From positions 124,001-188,000 of the forward strand of contig NZ_CP145809.1 in NCBI RefSeq assembly GCF_038049925.1: a stretch of 64,000 bases of DNA. The letters are read 5' to 3'. The notes beneath the pieces are model-generated. The model did no database searches and had not been told where the DNA came from. It saw only the letters and a program-made list of their open reading frames with translations. The position numbers and the translations under genes were made by a program. Shown here piece after piece: positions 1 through 8,866 of this stretch; position 1 is the first letter of the stretch; each line of letters begins with the position of its first letter. Origin of the DNA: Georgenia sp. M64 (GTDB lineage Bacteria; Actinomycetota; Actinomycetes; Actinomycetales; Actinomycetaceae).

Positions 1-230
1 TCTTCGCGTTCCTCGCGTCGTGGAACGACTTCATGATGCCCTCGCTCATCATCGCCGACTCCACGCAGCAGACCCTGCCGGTGCTGCAGAGCGTGTTCCA
101 GACCCAGTTCAGCAGCAACTACAACGTCGCGTTCGCGTCCTACCTCATGGCCATGGCGCCCGCGATCGTCGTCTACGTCTTCACCCAGCGATGGGTGATG
201 GCCGGCGTCACCCAGGGCGCCATCAAGTAG
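1..230 (+). CDS. Sugar ABC transporter permease, C-terminal fragment (gene starts before the window)
   Basis: The reading frame enters the window open (first full codon at base 3) and ends with TAG at 228-230, so only about 75 C-terminal residues are seen. The segment FLASWNDFMMPSLI followed by a Leu-Pro-Val-Leu-Gln stretch and a final hydrophobic helix ending in QRWVMAGVTQGAIK is typical of the MalG-like inner-membrane permease of class I carbohydrate ABC importers, where the Gly-Ala-Ile/Val-Lys ending is common. The permease would move an oligosaccharide or glycoside into the cytoplasm. The GH13 glucosidase 150 bases downstream suggests the cargo is an alpha-glucoside, but this is inferred from context only. 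Confidence 0.88.
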   Translation, partial: FAFLASWNDFMMPSLIIADSTQQTLPVLQSVFQTQFSSNYNVAFASYLMAMAPAIVVYVFTQRWVMAGVTQGAIK

Positions 231-310
231 CACCGGCCCGACAGGCACCGCCGAACCGGCACACCCGCGGGCACACCCGCACCGCACCGGCACGTCCGCA
301 CGGGCGAGTC

Positions 311-352
311 GCACCGACACACCCGCACCGGCACACCGCACCGACACACCCG
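311..352 (+). repeat. 15-bp direct repeat in a low-complexity spacer
   Basis: The 150-base spacer between the permease and the glucosidase is a low-complexity run of CACC/GGCAC/CACACC words. Within it GCACCGACACACCCG occurs exactly twice (311-325 and 338-352). I see no hairpin or promoter here, so the two genes may be co-transcribed. Confidence 0.6.
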
Positions 353-380
353 ATCCGTACAGAGAGCGAGCCCGAAGCCC

Positions 381-2051
381 ATGACCGAAGTTCTCGACGT
401 CCGCGCCATGCCCGACCTGGGCAAGGACGACGCCGCCTGGTGGCGCCAGGCGGCTGTCTACCAGATCTACCCCCGCTCCTTCGCGGACTCCGACGGCGAC
501 GGCATCGGCGACCTGCCCGGCATCACCTCGCGGGTGCCGTACCTCCGGCGCCTGGGCGTCGACGCCGTGTGGCTGAGCCCGTTCTACCCCTCGGCGCTCG
601 CCGACGGCGGCTACGACGTCGACGACTACCGCGACGTCGACCCGCGCCTGGGTACGTTGGCCGACTTCGACGCCCTCGTCGCCGCCCTGCACGGGGAGGG
701 GATCCGGCTCGTCGTCGACCTCGTCCCCAACCACACCTCCGACCGCCACGAGTGGTTCCGGGAGGCGCTCACCTCACCGAAGGGCTCCCCGGCGCGGGAC
801 CGCTACATCTTCCGCGACGGCAAGGGCCCGGACGGCGCCGAGCCGCCCGCCGACTGGACCTCCGCCTTCGGTGGCCCCGCCTGGGAGCCGGTCGGTGACG
901 GCCAGTGGTACCTGCACTACTTCGCGACCGAGCAGCCCGACCTCAACTGGGACAACCGAGAGGTGCGCGACGACTTCCTGCGCACCCTTCGGTTCTGGTC
1001 CGACCGTGGCGTCGACGGCTTCCGGGTCGACGTCGCGCACGGCCTGGCCAAGCAGCTGCCCGACGAGCTGCCCACGCAGGCCGAGCTCGACGCCCTGCCC
1101 AAGGACGGGACCCACCCGCTCTGGGACCGCGACGAGGTCCACGAGATCTACGCCGAGTGGCGTGCGGTCTTCAACGCCTACGACCCGCCCCGCACCGCGG
1201 TCGCGGAGGCGTGGGTGCAGGCGTCGCGCCGGGCGCGCTACGCCAGCGCCGAGGGCCTGGGCCAGGCCTTCAACTTCGACCTGCTCGAGGCCGACTTCGA
1301 CGCCGAGCAGTTCCGTGAGGTCATCACGTTCAACCTCGAGCTCGCCGAGACGTCCGGCTCGTCGACGACGTGGGTCTTCTCCAACCACGACGTCGTTCGT
1401 CATGCGACGCGCTACGGACTGCCCCCGCGGCACGGCAGCACGGACAAGCACGGCGGGAGCTGGCTCCTCTCCGGCGGCACCGAGCCCGAGCTGGACCGGG
1501 AGCTCGGCGTGCGCCGCGCCCGCGCCGCGACGCTGCTCCAGCTCGCGCTGCCCGGCTCGTCCTACCTCTACCAGGGTGAGGAGCTGGGTCTGCACGAGGT
1601 GGCGGACATCGCCCCCGACGCCCGGCAGGACCCGGCGTACTTCCGCAACGCCGGCGTCGACGTCGGCCGGGACGGCTGCCGTGTGCCGCTGCCCTGGGCG
1701 CGGGAGGGGGAGTCGTTCGGGTTCGGCCCGGCGGCGGCGGTCATGCCCCAGCCGGACTGGTTCGGTGACCTCTCGGTCGAGGCGCAGGACGGCGTCGCGG
1801 GCTCCACCCTCGAGCTGTACCGCGACGCCCTCGCGCTGCGCCGGGAGCTCCAGAGCGACGAGGACCTCGTCTGGGTGAGCACCGACGACGACGTGCTCGC
1901 CTTCCGCAGGTCCAACGGCTGGCTCAACGTCACGAACTTCGGGGCGCGGACCGTGGCCCTTCCCGCGGGTGAGGTCCTCCTGAGCAGCGTGCCGCTCACC
2001 GACGGCAGGCTGCCCGGCGCCGCCACGGCGTGGCTGCGCACCGAGGTCTGA
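381..2051 (+). CDS. GH13 alpha-glucosidase (oligo-1,6-glucosidase/alpha-glucosidase type)
   Basis: This 556-residue cytoplasmic enzyme should hydrolyse alpha-glucosidic bonds in imported oligosaccharides. The GH13 conserved regions are all visible: an N-terminal WWRQAAVYQIYPRSFADSDGDGIGDLPG-like opening, region I DLVPNHTSD, region II GFRVDVAH with the nucleophile Asp, region III AVAEAW with the acid/base Glu, and region IV FSNHDV. The length matches bacterial alpha-glucosidases and there is no signal peptide. The ATG at 381 follows a weak purine-rich stretch; an in-frame ATG at 408 is possible but would remove little. It lies just after the sugar ABC permease, which fits uptake followed by intracellular cleavage. 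Exact linkage specificity cannot be read from the sequence. Confidence 0.93.
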   Translation: MTEVLDVRAMPDLGKDDAAWWRQAAVYQIYPRSFADSDGDGIGDLPGITSRVPYLRRLGVDAVWLSPFYPSALADGGYDVDDYRDVDPRLGTLADFDALVAALHGEGIRLVVDLVPNHTSDRHEWFREALTSPKGSPARDRYIFRDGKGPDGAEPPADWTSAFGGPAWEPVGDGQWYLHYFATEQPDLNWDNREVRDDFLRTLRFWSDRGVDGFRVDVAHGLAKQLPDELPTQAELDALPKDGTHPLWDRDEVHEIYAEWRAVFNAYDPPRTAVAEAWVQASRRARYASAEGLGQAFNFDLLEADFDAEQFREVITFNLELAETSGSSTTWVFSNHDVVRHATRYGLPPRHGSTDKHGGSWLLSGGTEPELDRELGVRRARAATLLQLALPGSSYLYQGEELGLHEVADIAPDARQDPAYFRNAGVDVGRDGCRVPLPWAREGESFGFGPAAAVMPQPDWFGDLSVEAQDGVAGSTLELYRDALALRRELQSDEDLVWVSTDDDVLAFRRSNGWLNVTNFGARTVALPAGEVLLSSVPLTDGRLPGAATAWLRTEV

Positions 2052-2115
2052 GGCGCGCTCGGCAGCTGAGCGGCGGCCGCCCCTGCTGAGCCCGGCTCGG
2101 CGGGGGCGGCCCCGT

Positions 2116-3204
2116 TCACCCGGCGGCGGTGACCGGCTGCGACGACTCCCGCACGACGAGCTCGGGGGTGAAGACGACCTGTCGCGCCGGCTCGTGGTCG
2201 GGCCCGGCCGAGCGCAGCAGCATGTCGGCGGCGAGGTGGCCGAGCTGGTGGGTGGGCTGGCGCACCGACGTCAGCGGGGTCATGAGCATCGCGGCGAAGT
2301 CCACGTCGTCGTAGCCGACGACGGCCATGTCGCCCGGGATGGACAGCCCGTGCGCACGCAGGACGCGCATCGCGCCGAGGGCGGTGAGGTCGTTGACGCA
2401 GAACAGTGCGCTCGGCACCGGGCCACCGGCGAGCAGCTCGGTCACGCCCTGCTCGCCGCCGGTGGCGTTGAGGGAGGGGACGACGACCTCGACCAGGGCC
2501 TCGTCAGGGTCGAGGCCGGCCTCGGTCAGGGCCCGCACCGCGCCGGCGCGTCGGTCGACGCACTGCTTGATCGAGGGCGGGCCGTTGACCAGCCCGATGC
2601 GCCGGTGGCCCTGGGAGATGAGGTGGGTGACCGCCATCGCCGCTCCGGCGACGTCGTCCACGGCGACGGAGCAGATGCCGGGGTCCGGGGAGGTCCGGTC
2701 GAGGAGGACGATGCCGAGGCCGCGCTCGCGCAGGCGCATCAGGGGCCCGAGGTCGTCGCCGGCCGGGGTCGCCAGGACACCGAGGACCCCGTGCTCCTCG
2801 AACAGGCGGAGGTAGCGCGCCTCACGGCGTGGGTCCTCGTCGGAGCTGGCGAGCATGAGGGTGTAGTCGTCCTCGGCGAGTCGGTCCTCGATGCCGCGGG
2901 CGACCTCGGTGAAGAACGGGTTGGCGATGTCGAGCAGCACGGCGCCGACCGTGGTGATCTTCCCGGCCCGGAGCTGCCGCGCGGATCCGTTGCGCACGAA
3001 GGAGAGCTCGGCGATCGCACGCTCGACCTTCTCGCGGGTGGTCGGGGCCACCCGGTCGGGCCGGTTGAGGACGTTGGAGACCGTGCCCAGCGAGACGCCG
3101 GCGAGGCGTGCGACGTCGTTGATGCTCGAGCGGCGCACGGACGTTGCCGCCGGCTCGACCGCGTCGGTCGTGCCGGAGTGCTGGACATTCTCGGTCGTGC
3201 TCAT
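2116..3204 (-). CDS. LacI-family repressor, probable regulator of the rhamnose genes
   Basis: A 362-residue repressor with an N-terminal LacI helix-turn-helix (SINDVARLAGVSLGTVSNVLNRP, about residues 24-46) and a periplasmic-binding-protein-like sugar sensor domain ending in TSVRQPTHQLGHLAADML. The ATG at 3204 has AGGAGG six bases upstream, so I prefer it to the in-frame ATG at 3225. It is divergent from the rhamnose mutarotase gene. Two palindromes of the form TGAAnCGnTTCA lie just downstream of the promoters at 3233 and 3838, which makes this adjacent repressor the obvious candidate to bind them, with L-rhamnose or a pathway intermediate as inducer. Binding and inducer are inferred. Confidence 0.9.
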   Translation of the reverse strand: MSTTENVQHSGTTDAVEPAATSVRRSSINDVARLAGVSLGTVSNVLNRPDRVAPTTREKVERAIAELSFVRNGSARQLRAGKITTVGAVLLDIANPFFTEVARGIEDRLAEDDYTLMLASSDEDPRREARYLRLFEEHGVLGVLATPAGDDLGPLMRLRERGLGIVLLDRTSPDPGICSVAVDDVAGAAMAVTHLISQGHRRIGLVNGPPSIKQCVDRRAGAVRALTEAGLDPDEALVEVVVPSLNATGGEQGVTELLAGGPVPSALFCVNDLTALGAMRVLRAHGLSIPGDMAVVGYDDVDFAAMLMTPLTSVRQPTHQLGHLAADMLLRSAGPDHEPARQVVFTPELVVRESSQPVTAAG

Positions 3205-3232
3205 CCGGCGCCTCCTCGTGCCCACGCGGTCC

Positions 3233-3261
3233 TTGACGACCCCCCGGGACCTCCCTAGCGT
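3233..3261 (+). promoter_or_regulatory. Promoter of the rhamnose mutarotase gene
   Basis: TTGACG at 3233-3238 and TAGCGT at 3256-3261 are separated by 17 bases. The predicted start lies near 3268, directly before the operator at 3274-3285. Confidence 0.7.
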
Positions 3262-3273
3262 CCATTGTGCCCC

Positions 3274-3285
3274 TGAACCGATTCA
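3274..3285. promoter_or_regulatory. LacI-type operator TGAACCGATTCA
   Basis: A 12-bp palindrome with one mismatched pair and a central CG, placed just after the predicted transcription start. It matches the perfect palindrome TGAAACGTTTCA at 3871-3882 in the pattern TGAAnCGnTTCA, so the same repressor probably controls both promoters. Confidence 0.7.
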
Positions 3286-3310
3286 CGGGGCGATCGCCCA
3301 CGGAGGAACC

Positions 3311-3655
3311 ATGGCCCGCGTCTGCTTCGTCTCCCGCATCCGCCCCGACCAGGTCGAGACCTACAAGGCCCGGCACGCCGAGGTCTGGCCGGCGATGCTC
3401 GACGCGCTGCACGAGACAGGGTGGCGCGACTACACCCTCCACCTCGCGCCGGACGGCCTGCTCGTCGGGGTCGTCGACGTGGACGACTTCGACGCCGCGC
3501 GCGAGGCGATGGCCGCTCGCGAGGTCAACACCCGGTGGCAGGCCGAGATGGCCGAGCTCTTCGGCACCGACGGCCCGCCCGACGAGGGGTTCGTCGAGCT
3601 GGAGTGCGTCTTCGACCTCGACGCCCAGCGGGCCGCGCTGGGCCGGACCGACTGA
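3311..3655 (+). CDS. rhaM: L-rhamnose mutarotase
   Basis: A 114-residue protein interconverting the alpha and beta anomers of L-rhamnose before isomerisation. The opening MARVCFVSRIRPDQVETYKARHAEVWPAM, the GWRDYTLHL segment and the RWQAEMAELF segment match the ferredoxin-like RhaM/YiiL family. The ATG at 3311 is preceded by GGAGG, and the length equals that of the family, so upstream in-frame codons are not used. It has its own promoter and operator and stands between the divergent LacI repressor and the rhamnose isomerase gene. Confidence 0.93.
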   Translation: MARVCFVSRIRPDQVETYKARHAEVWPAMLDALHETGWRDYTLHLAPDGLLVGVVDVDDFDAAREAMAAREVNTRWQAEMAELFGTDGPPDEGFVELECVFDLDAQRAALGRTD

Positions 3656-3713
3656 GGAGCCTGCGGGGAAGCTTCACCGGGTCGGTGGGGAGGATCCGAC
3701 GGTTCGGGTCACA

Positions 3714-3736
3714 TCCGACGGCTCTCCACCGTCGGA
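3714..3736 (+). terminator. Hairpin after rhaM
   Basis: TCCGACGG (3714-3721) pairs with CCGTCGGA (3729-3736) around a 7-base loop, a perfect 8-bp stem. Flanking GGGGAAGCTTC/GGAAGCTCCCC arms could extend it. No T-run follows, as is usual in such GC-rich DNA. The rest of the 3656-3919 spacer holds the next promoter and operator. Confidence 0.5.
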
Positions 3737-3837
3737 AGCTCCCCAGCATGGGCGCGGCGCGGCGCGTCAGCCGGTCCGCCGCCGAGCGTGCGAGGGTGGG
3801 GCCTGGCCGCCACGCCGATCTTCCTCACCCGCACCGG

Positions 3838-3867
3838 TTGACGACGCGCCGCCGCCCTCGCTACGCT
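3838..3867 (+). promoter_or_regulatory. Promoter of the rhamnose catabolic operon
   Basis: TTGACG at 3838-3843 and TACGCT at 3862-3867 are 18 bases apart. The operator at 3871-3882 sits on the predicted start site, so a bound repressor would block initiation. Confidence 0.7.
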
Positions 3868-3870
3868 GGA

Positions 3871-3882
3871 TGAAACGTTTCA
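3871..3882. promoter_or_regulatory. LacI-type operator TGAAACGTTTCA
   Basis: A perfect 12-bp palindrome with central CG, three bases after the -10 hexamer of the rhaI promoter. It shares its pattern with the site at 3274-3285. Confidence 0.75.
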
Positions 3883-3919
3883 CAGAGCAGTGGAGCGACG
3901 ACCAGGAGCGAGGAACACC

Positions 3920-5104
3920 GTGACGACGTCGAGCATCGACGACCGGCGCCGGGCCGCGACGGCCGCGCTGCGCGAACAGACCATCGAGCTGCCGAGCTGG
4001 GCGTTCGCCAACTCCGGCACGCGGTTCAAGGTCTTCGGCCAGGCCGGCGTGCCGCGCGACCCCTTCGAGAAGATCTCCGACGCCGCCGAGGTGCACCGGT
4101 ACACCGGCGTCGCGCCGCGCGTGTCCCTGCACATCCCGTGGGACCTCGTCGAGGACTTCGGCGCGCTGCGCCGCCACGCCGAGGACCTCGGGGTGAGCAT
4201 CGGCGCCATCAACTCCAACGTCTTCCAGGACGACGACTACATGCTCGGCTCGCTGTGCAACCCGGACCCGCGGGTGCGCCGCAAGGCCGTGGACCACCAC
4301 CGCGCGTGCGTCGACGTCATGCGCGCCACGGGCTCGACCGACCTGAAGATCTGGCTCGCCGACGGCCTCAACTACCCCGGCCAGGACGACCTCCGTGCCC
4401 GTCAGGACCGCCTCGCCGAGGGCCTCGCGGCGATCTACGCCGAGCTCGACGAGAACCACCGGATCCTGCTCGAGTACAAGTTCTTCGAGCCCGCGTTCTA
4501 CGCCACCGACGTCCCGGACTGGGGGACCTCCCTGCTGCACTGCCTCGCGCTGGGCGAGCAGGCGACCGTCGTCCTCGACACCGGCCACCACGCGCCGGGC
4601 ACGAACATCGAGTTCATCGTCGCCCAGCTGCTGCGGCAGGGCCGGCTGGGGGCGTTCGACTTCAACTCGCGCTTCTACGCCGACGACGACCTCATGGTCG
4701 GTGCGGCCGACCCCTTCCAGCTCTTCCGGATCATGCACGAGATCGTCGGCGCCGACGCCCTGCGGCCGGACTCCGGCGTGAACTTCATGCTCGACCAGTG
4801 CCACAACATCGAACCGCGCATCCCCGGCCAGATCCGGTCGGTGATGAACGTCCAGGAGGCCACCGCCAAGGCCCTCCTCGTCGACCGCGAGGCGCTCGGC
4901 GCCGCCCAGGCCGCCGGTGACGTGCTCGGCGCGAACGCGGTGCTCATGGACGCCTACAACACCGACGTGCGCGACCTCCTCGCCCAGCTCCGCCAGGACA
5001 TGGGGCTCGACCCCGACCCGATGGGCGCCTACGCCGCGTCGGGCTACGCCGAGAAGATCGCCGCCGAGCGCGTGGGCGGAACCCAGGCCGGCTGGGGCGC
5101 CTGA
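3920..5104 (+). CDS. rhaI: L-rhamnose isomerase (Pseudomonas stutzeri-type)
   Basis: A 394-residue TIM-barrel isomerase converting L-rhamnose to L-rhamnulose. The segments ELPSWAFANSGTRFKVF, LEYKFFEPAFY, VVLDTGHHAPGTNIEF and FDFNSRFYADDDLMVG contain the Glu, Asp and His residues that ligate the two metals in this family; this form is unrelated in detail to E. coli RhaA. I chose GTG at 3920 because AGGAGCGAGGA lies just upstream; the in-frame GTG at 3890 would begin almost on the operator. It is the first gene of the operon rhaI, aldolase-dehydrogenase fusion, rhaB, rhaD, controlled by the operator at 3871. Confidence 0.92.
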   Translation: MTTSSIDDRRRAATAALREQTIELPSWAFANSGTRFKVFGQAGVPRDPFEKISDAAEVHRYTGVAPRVSLHIPWDLVEDFGALRRHAEDLGVSIGAINSNVFQDDDYMLGSLCNPDPRVRRKAVDHHRACVDVMRATGSTDLKIWLADGLNYPGQDDLRARQDRLAEGLAAIYAELDENHRILLEYKFFEPAFYATDVPDWGTSLLHCLALGEQATVVLDTGHHAPGTNIEFIVAQLLRQGRLGAFDFNSRFYADDDLMVGAADPFQLFRIMHEIVGADALRPDSGVNFMLDQCHNIEPRIPGQIRSVMNVQEATAKALLVDREALGAAQAAGDVLGANAVLMDAYNTDVRDLLAQLRQDMGLDPDPMGAYAASGYAEKIAAERVGGTQAGWGA

Positions 5105-5231
5105 GCCCGGGTCCGGGCCACCCACCACCAGGACCAGGACCTGAGCCGCCCGGACCTTCGTGGCCCGACCGCCGCCCTGAACGACCCCGCGCCCGCTCGA
5201 CCCGCGCTTCCCGACCCACGAGAGGACCCCC

Positions 5232-7286
5232 GTGACCAACCCCGCAGCCGCCGACCTCGTCGCCCGCTCCAACCGCCTGGGCGCCGACGCGCGCAACACC
5301 AACTACGCCGGCGGCAACACCTCCGCCAAGGGCACCGAGACCGACCCCGTCACCGGCGAGCCGGTCGAGCTGCTGTGGGTCAAGGGCTCCGGCGGCGACC
5401 TGGGCACGCTCACCGAGAAGAACCTCGCAGTCCTGCGCCTCGACCGTCTCCGGGCGCTGACGAACGTCTACCCGGGCGTCGAGCGCGAGGACGAGATGGT
5501 CGCCGCGTTCGACTACTGCCTCCACGGCAAGGGCGGCGCCGCCCCGAGCATCGACACCGCCATGCACGGCCTCGTCGACGCCGCGCACGTCGACCACCTC
5601 CACCCCGACTCCGGCATCGCCCTGGCCACCGCCGCCGACGGCGAGGCCCTGACCCGCGAGTGCTTCGGCGACCGCGTGGTCTGGGTGCCGTGGCGCCGTC
5701 CCGGGTTCCAGCTCGGCCTGGACATCGCCGAGGTCGCCCGCGCCAACCCCCAGGCCATCGGCTGCGTCCTGGGCGGCCACGGCATCACCGCCTGGGGCGC
5801 CACGAGCGAGGAGAGCGAGGCGCGCTCGCTGGAGATCATCGCCGCCGCGGAGGAGTTCATCGCCGCGCGCACCGAGGCCCTCGCCGCCGAGGGCACCCAC
5901 CCCTTCGGTCCCGAGGTCGCCGGGCGGGGCGCCCTGCCCGCGACCGAGCGTCGCGCCCGCGCCGCCGCCCTCGCCCCCACGGTCCGCGGCCTCGCGAGCA
6001 CCGACAAGCCGCAGGTCGGCCACTTCACCGACGCCGACGTCGTCCTGGAGCTCCTGTCGCGTGAGAAGCTCGGCGCGCTCGCCGAGCTCGGCACCTCCTG
6101 CCCCGACCACTTCCTGCGGACCAAGGTCAAGCCGCTCGTCGTCGACCTGCCCGGCGACGCCCCGCTCGAGGACGTCCTCGTCCGGCTGACCGAGCTCCAC
6201 GCGGCCTACCGCGAGGACTACGCCGCCTACTACGACCGTCACGCGACGCCGGACTCCCCGGCCATGCGCGGCGCCGACCCCGCGATCGTCCTCGTGCCGG
6301 GTGTCGGCATGTTCTCCTTCGGCAAGGACAAGCAGACCGCCCGCGTCGCCGGCGAGTTCTACGTCAACGCCATCAACGTCATGCGTGGCGCCGAGGCGAT
6401 CAGCACCTACGCCCCGATCGACGAGTCCGAGAAGTTCCGCATCGAGTACTGGGCGCTGGAGGAGGCCAAGCTCCAGCGCATGCCGAAGCCGAAGACGCTG
6501 GCCACGCGCGTCGCCCTGGTCACCGGCGGCGGCTCCGGCATCGGCCGCGCCACGGTCGAGCGGCTCGCCGCGGAGGGCGCCTGCGTCGTCGTCGCCGACC
6601 GTGACCTCGCCGCGGCCCAGGAGGTCGCCGCCGCCCTCGGCGGGGACGACGTCGCCGTCGCCGTCGAGGCCGACGTCACCGACGAGGACGCCGTCCGCGC
6701 GCTCGTCGACGCCTCCGCGCTCGCCTTCGGCGGGGTGGACCTCGTCGTCAACAACGCGGGCCTGTCGGTCTCCAAGCCCCTGCTCGAGACCACGACGGCG
6801 GACTGGGACCTCCAGCACGACGTCATGGCCCGCGGCTCGTTCCTCGTCTCGCGCGAGGCGGCCCGGGCGATGATCGCCCAGCGCATGGGCGGCGACATCG
6901 TCTACATCTCCTCGAAGAACTCGATCTTCGCCGGCCCCAACAACATCGCCTACTCGGCCACGAAGGCCGACCAGGCCCACCAGGTGCGTCTCCTCGCCGC
7001 CGAGCTGGGCGAGCACGGCATCCGCGTCAACGGCATCAACCCCGACGGCGTCGTGCGCGGCTCCGGCATCTTCGCCGGCGGCTGGGGCGCCAAGCGGGCG
7101 GCCGTCTACGGCGTCCCGGAGGAGGAGCTGGGCGCGTACTACGCCCGGCGGACCCTGCTGAAGAAGGAGGTCCTGCCCGAGCACGTGGCCGCCGCGGTGC
7201 TCGCCCTGACCGGTCCGGACCTCGTCCAGACCACGGGCCTGCACGTCCCGGTGGACTCCGGCGTCGCGGCCGCCTTCCTGCGGTGA
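5232..7286 (+). CDS. Bifunctional rhamnulose-1-phosphate aldolase / short-chain dehydrogenase
   Basis: This 684-residue fusion joins a class II aldolase domain (about residues 1-420, with the metal-binding HVDHLHPD segment) to a short-chain dehydrogenase (from about residue 425: VTGGGSGIGRA for NAD binding, NNAG, and the YSATK catalytic Tyr/Lys). It should split L-rhamnulose 1-phosphate into dihydroxyacetone phosphate and L-lactaldehyde and oxidise the lactaldehyde; the family is known as RhaEW or YuxG. Full length agrees with the family. The GTG start has GAGAGGA upstream. It sits 127 bases after rhaI and 10 bases before rhaB. A separate RhaD-type aldolase lies downstream in the same operon. 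Confidence 0.9.
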   Translation: MTNPAAADLVARSNRLGADARNTNYAGGNTSAKGTETDPVTGEPVELLWVKGSGGDLGTLTEKNLAVLRLDRLRALTNVYPGVEREDEMVAAFDYCLHGKGGAAPSIDTAMHGLVDAAHVDHLHPDSGIALATAADGEALTRECFGDRVVWVPWRRPGFQLGLDIAEVARANPQAIGCVLGGHGITAWGATSEESEARSLEIIAAAEEFIAARTEALAAEGTHPFGPEVAGRGALPATERRARAAALAPTVRGLASTDKPQVGHFTDADVVLELLSREKLGALAELGTSCPDHFLRTKVKPLVVDLPGDAPLEDVLVRLTELHAAYREDYAAYYDRHATPDSPAMRGADPAIVLVPGVGMFSFGKDKQTARVAGEFYVNAINVMRGAEAISTYAPIDESEKFRIEYWALEEAKLQRMPKPKTLATRVALVTGGGSGIGRATVERLAAEGACVVVADRDLAAAQEVAAALGGDDVAVAVEADVTDEDAVRALVDASALAFGGVDLVVNNAGLSVSKPLLETTTADWDLQHDVMARGSFLVSREAARAMIAQRMGGDIVYISSKNSIFAGPNNIAYSATKADQAHQVRLLAAELGEHGIRVNGINPDGVVRGSGIFAGGWGAKRAAVYGVPEEELGAYYARRTLLKKEVLPEHVAAAVLALTGPDLVQTTGLHVPVDSGVAAAFLR

Positions 7287-7296
7287 GGGCCCGGCC

Positions 7297-8838
7297 GTGA
7301 GGACCTACGCCGCCGTCGACCTCGGCGCCTCGTCCGGCCGGGTCATCACCGGCCGGGTCGAGGGTGGGCGCGTCGTCACCGAGGAGGTCGGGCGCTTCCC
7401 CAACGGGGCGGTGCCCGTCCCCACCCGCGGCGGGACCACCCTGCACTGGGACGTCCTCGCGCTGTGGTCGGGGATCCTCGACGGGCTGCGCCGCGCCGCG
7501 GCCGGCGGCGACCTCGCCGCCGTCGGCATCGACTCCTGGGCCGTGGACCACGGCCTTCTCGACGCCGGCGGCGCCCTGCTGGGCAACCCCGTGCACTACC
7601 GCGACGCCCGTACCGACGGAGTGCCCGAGCAGGTCTTCGCCCACCTCCCGGCCGAGGAGCTGTACGCCACCACCGGCGTCCAGGTGCAGCAGTTCAACAC
7701 CATCTTCCAGCTCGCGGCCGCAGCCGGGACGCCCGCCCTGACCGCCGCCCGGCGCGCCCTGCTCGTCCCCGACCTCCTCGGCTACTGGCTCACCGGCGCC
7801 GAGGTCGCCGAGGTCACCAACGCCTCGACCACCGGCCTGCTCGACGTCCGGGCGCGGGACTGGTCGGCCGACGTCGTCGGCCGGCTGGGGGCGGCGTACG
7901 GGACCGACGTCGCCGGGCTGCTCGCCCCGGTCGTCGAGCCGGGCACCGACCTCGGGCCGCTGCGCCCGGAGATCCTCGACCGGATCGGGCTCGCCCCGGC
8001 CGGTGGGTCCGGCTCCCCGGGCCGCTACCCGCACCTCGTCACCGTCGGCTCGCACGACACCGCCTCCGCGGTCGCGGCCGTCCCCGCCGAGCGGGAGGAC
8101 TTCGCCTACATCTCCTGCGGCACGTGGTCCCTCGTCGGCCTCGAGCTGGACGCCCCCGTCCTCACCGAGGCCTCCCGCGCCGCCAACCTCACCAACGAGC
8201 TCGGCGTCGACGGCACCGTGCGCTACCTCCGCAACGTCATGGGCCTGTGGGTGCTCCAGGAGACCCTGCGCACCTGGCGCGAGCGCGGCCAGGACGCCGA
8301 CCTCGCCGGGCTGCTCGCCGCGGCCGCCGACGTACCCGCCCTGCGCTGCGTCGTCGACGTCGACGACCCGGCGTTCCTGCCGCCGGGCGACATGCCCGCC
8401 CGCATCGCCGAGGCCGCCCGGCGCACCGGGCAGCGCCCGCCGGAGAGCCCGGCCGAGACCGTGCGCTGCATCCTCGACTCCCTCGCCCTGGCCTACCGGC
8501 GCGCCGTGCGCACCGCGGCCGGCCTCGCCGGTCGGGAGGTCGGGGTGATCCACCTCGTCGGCGGCGGCGCCCGCAACGCGCTGCTGTGCCGACTCACGGC
8601 CGCGGCCACCGGCCTGCCGGTCGTCGCCGGGCCCACGGAGGGGGCTGCGCTCGGCAACCTCCTCGTCCAGGCCCAGAGCCTCGGCGACGTCGCACCGGGG
8701 TTGCCGGCCCTGCGCCGGGTGGTCGCCGCGTCCGTGCCGACCACCCGCTACGAGCCCACCCACGCCCGCACCGCCCGGGACCGACCCGCCGGCACCGAGG
8801 CCGCGTGGGACCACGCAGAGGACCTGCTGCGGCCGTGA
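7297..8838 (+). CDS. rhaB: Rhamnulokinase
   Basis: A 513-residue FGGY-family kinase phosphorylating L-rhamnulose to rhamnulose 1-phosphate with ATP. Visible family marks are the N-terminal phosphate loop DLGASSGRVITG, the GIDSWAVDHGLLD segment, TVGSHDTASAV, SCGTWSLVG and the C-terminal LVGGGARNALLC with an adjacent Gly-rich ATP site (GPTEGAALGN). The GTG start follows the previous stop by ten bases, so translation is probably coupled. The length is close to that of E. coli RhaB, slightly longer at the C-terminus. Confidence 0.92.
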   Translation: MRTYAAVDLGASSGRVITGRVEGGRVVTEEVGRFPNGAVPVPTRGGTTLHWDVLALWSGILDGLRRAAAGGDLAAVGIDSWAVDHGLLDAGGALLGNPVHYRDARTDGVPEQVFAHLPAEELYATTGVQVQQFNTIFQLAAAAGTPALTAARRALLVPDLLGYWLTGAEVAEVTNASTTGLLDVRARDWSADVVGRLGAAYGTDVAGLLAPVVEPGTDLGPLRPEILDRIGLAPAGGSGSPGRYPHLVTVGSHDTASAVAAVPAEREDFAYISCGTWSLVGLELDAPVLTEASRAANLTNELGVDGTVRYLRNVMGLWVLQETLRTWRERGQDADLAGLLAAAADVPALRCVVDVDDPAFLPPGDMPARIAEAARRTGQRPPESPAETVRCILDSLALAYRRAVRTAAGLAGREVGVIHLVGGGARNALLCRLTAAATGLPVVAGPTEGAALGNLLVQAQSLGDVAPGLPALRRVVAASVPTTRYEPTHARTARDRPAGTEAAWDHAEDLLRP

Positions 8839-8866
8839 GGGTCGCGCACCGCCAGAAGGAGACACC

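Noticed and set aside
5232-7286. Two fused neighbouring genes caused by a lost stop codon
   Set aside because: The aldolase-SDR fusion is a known family of this length and has the conserved motifs of both halves.
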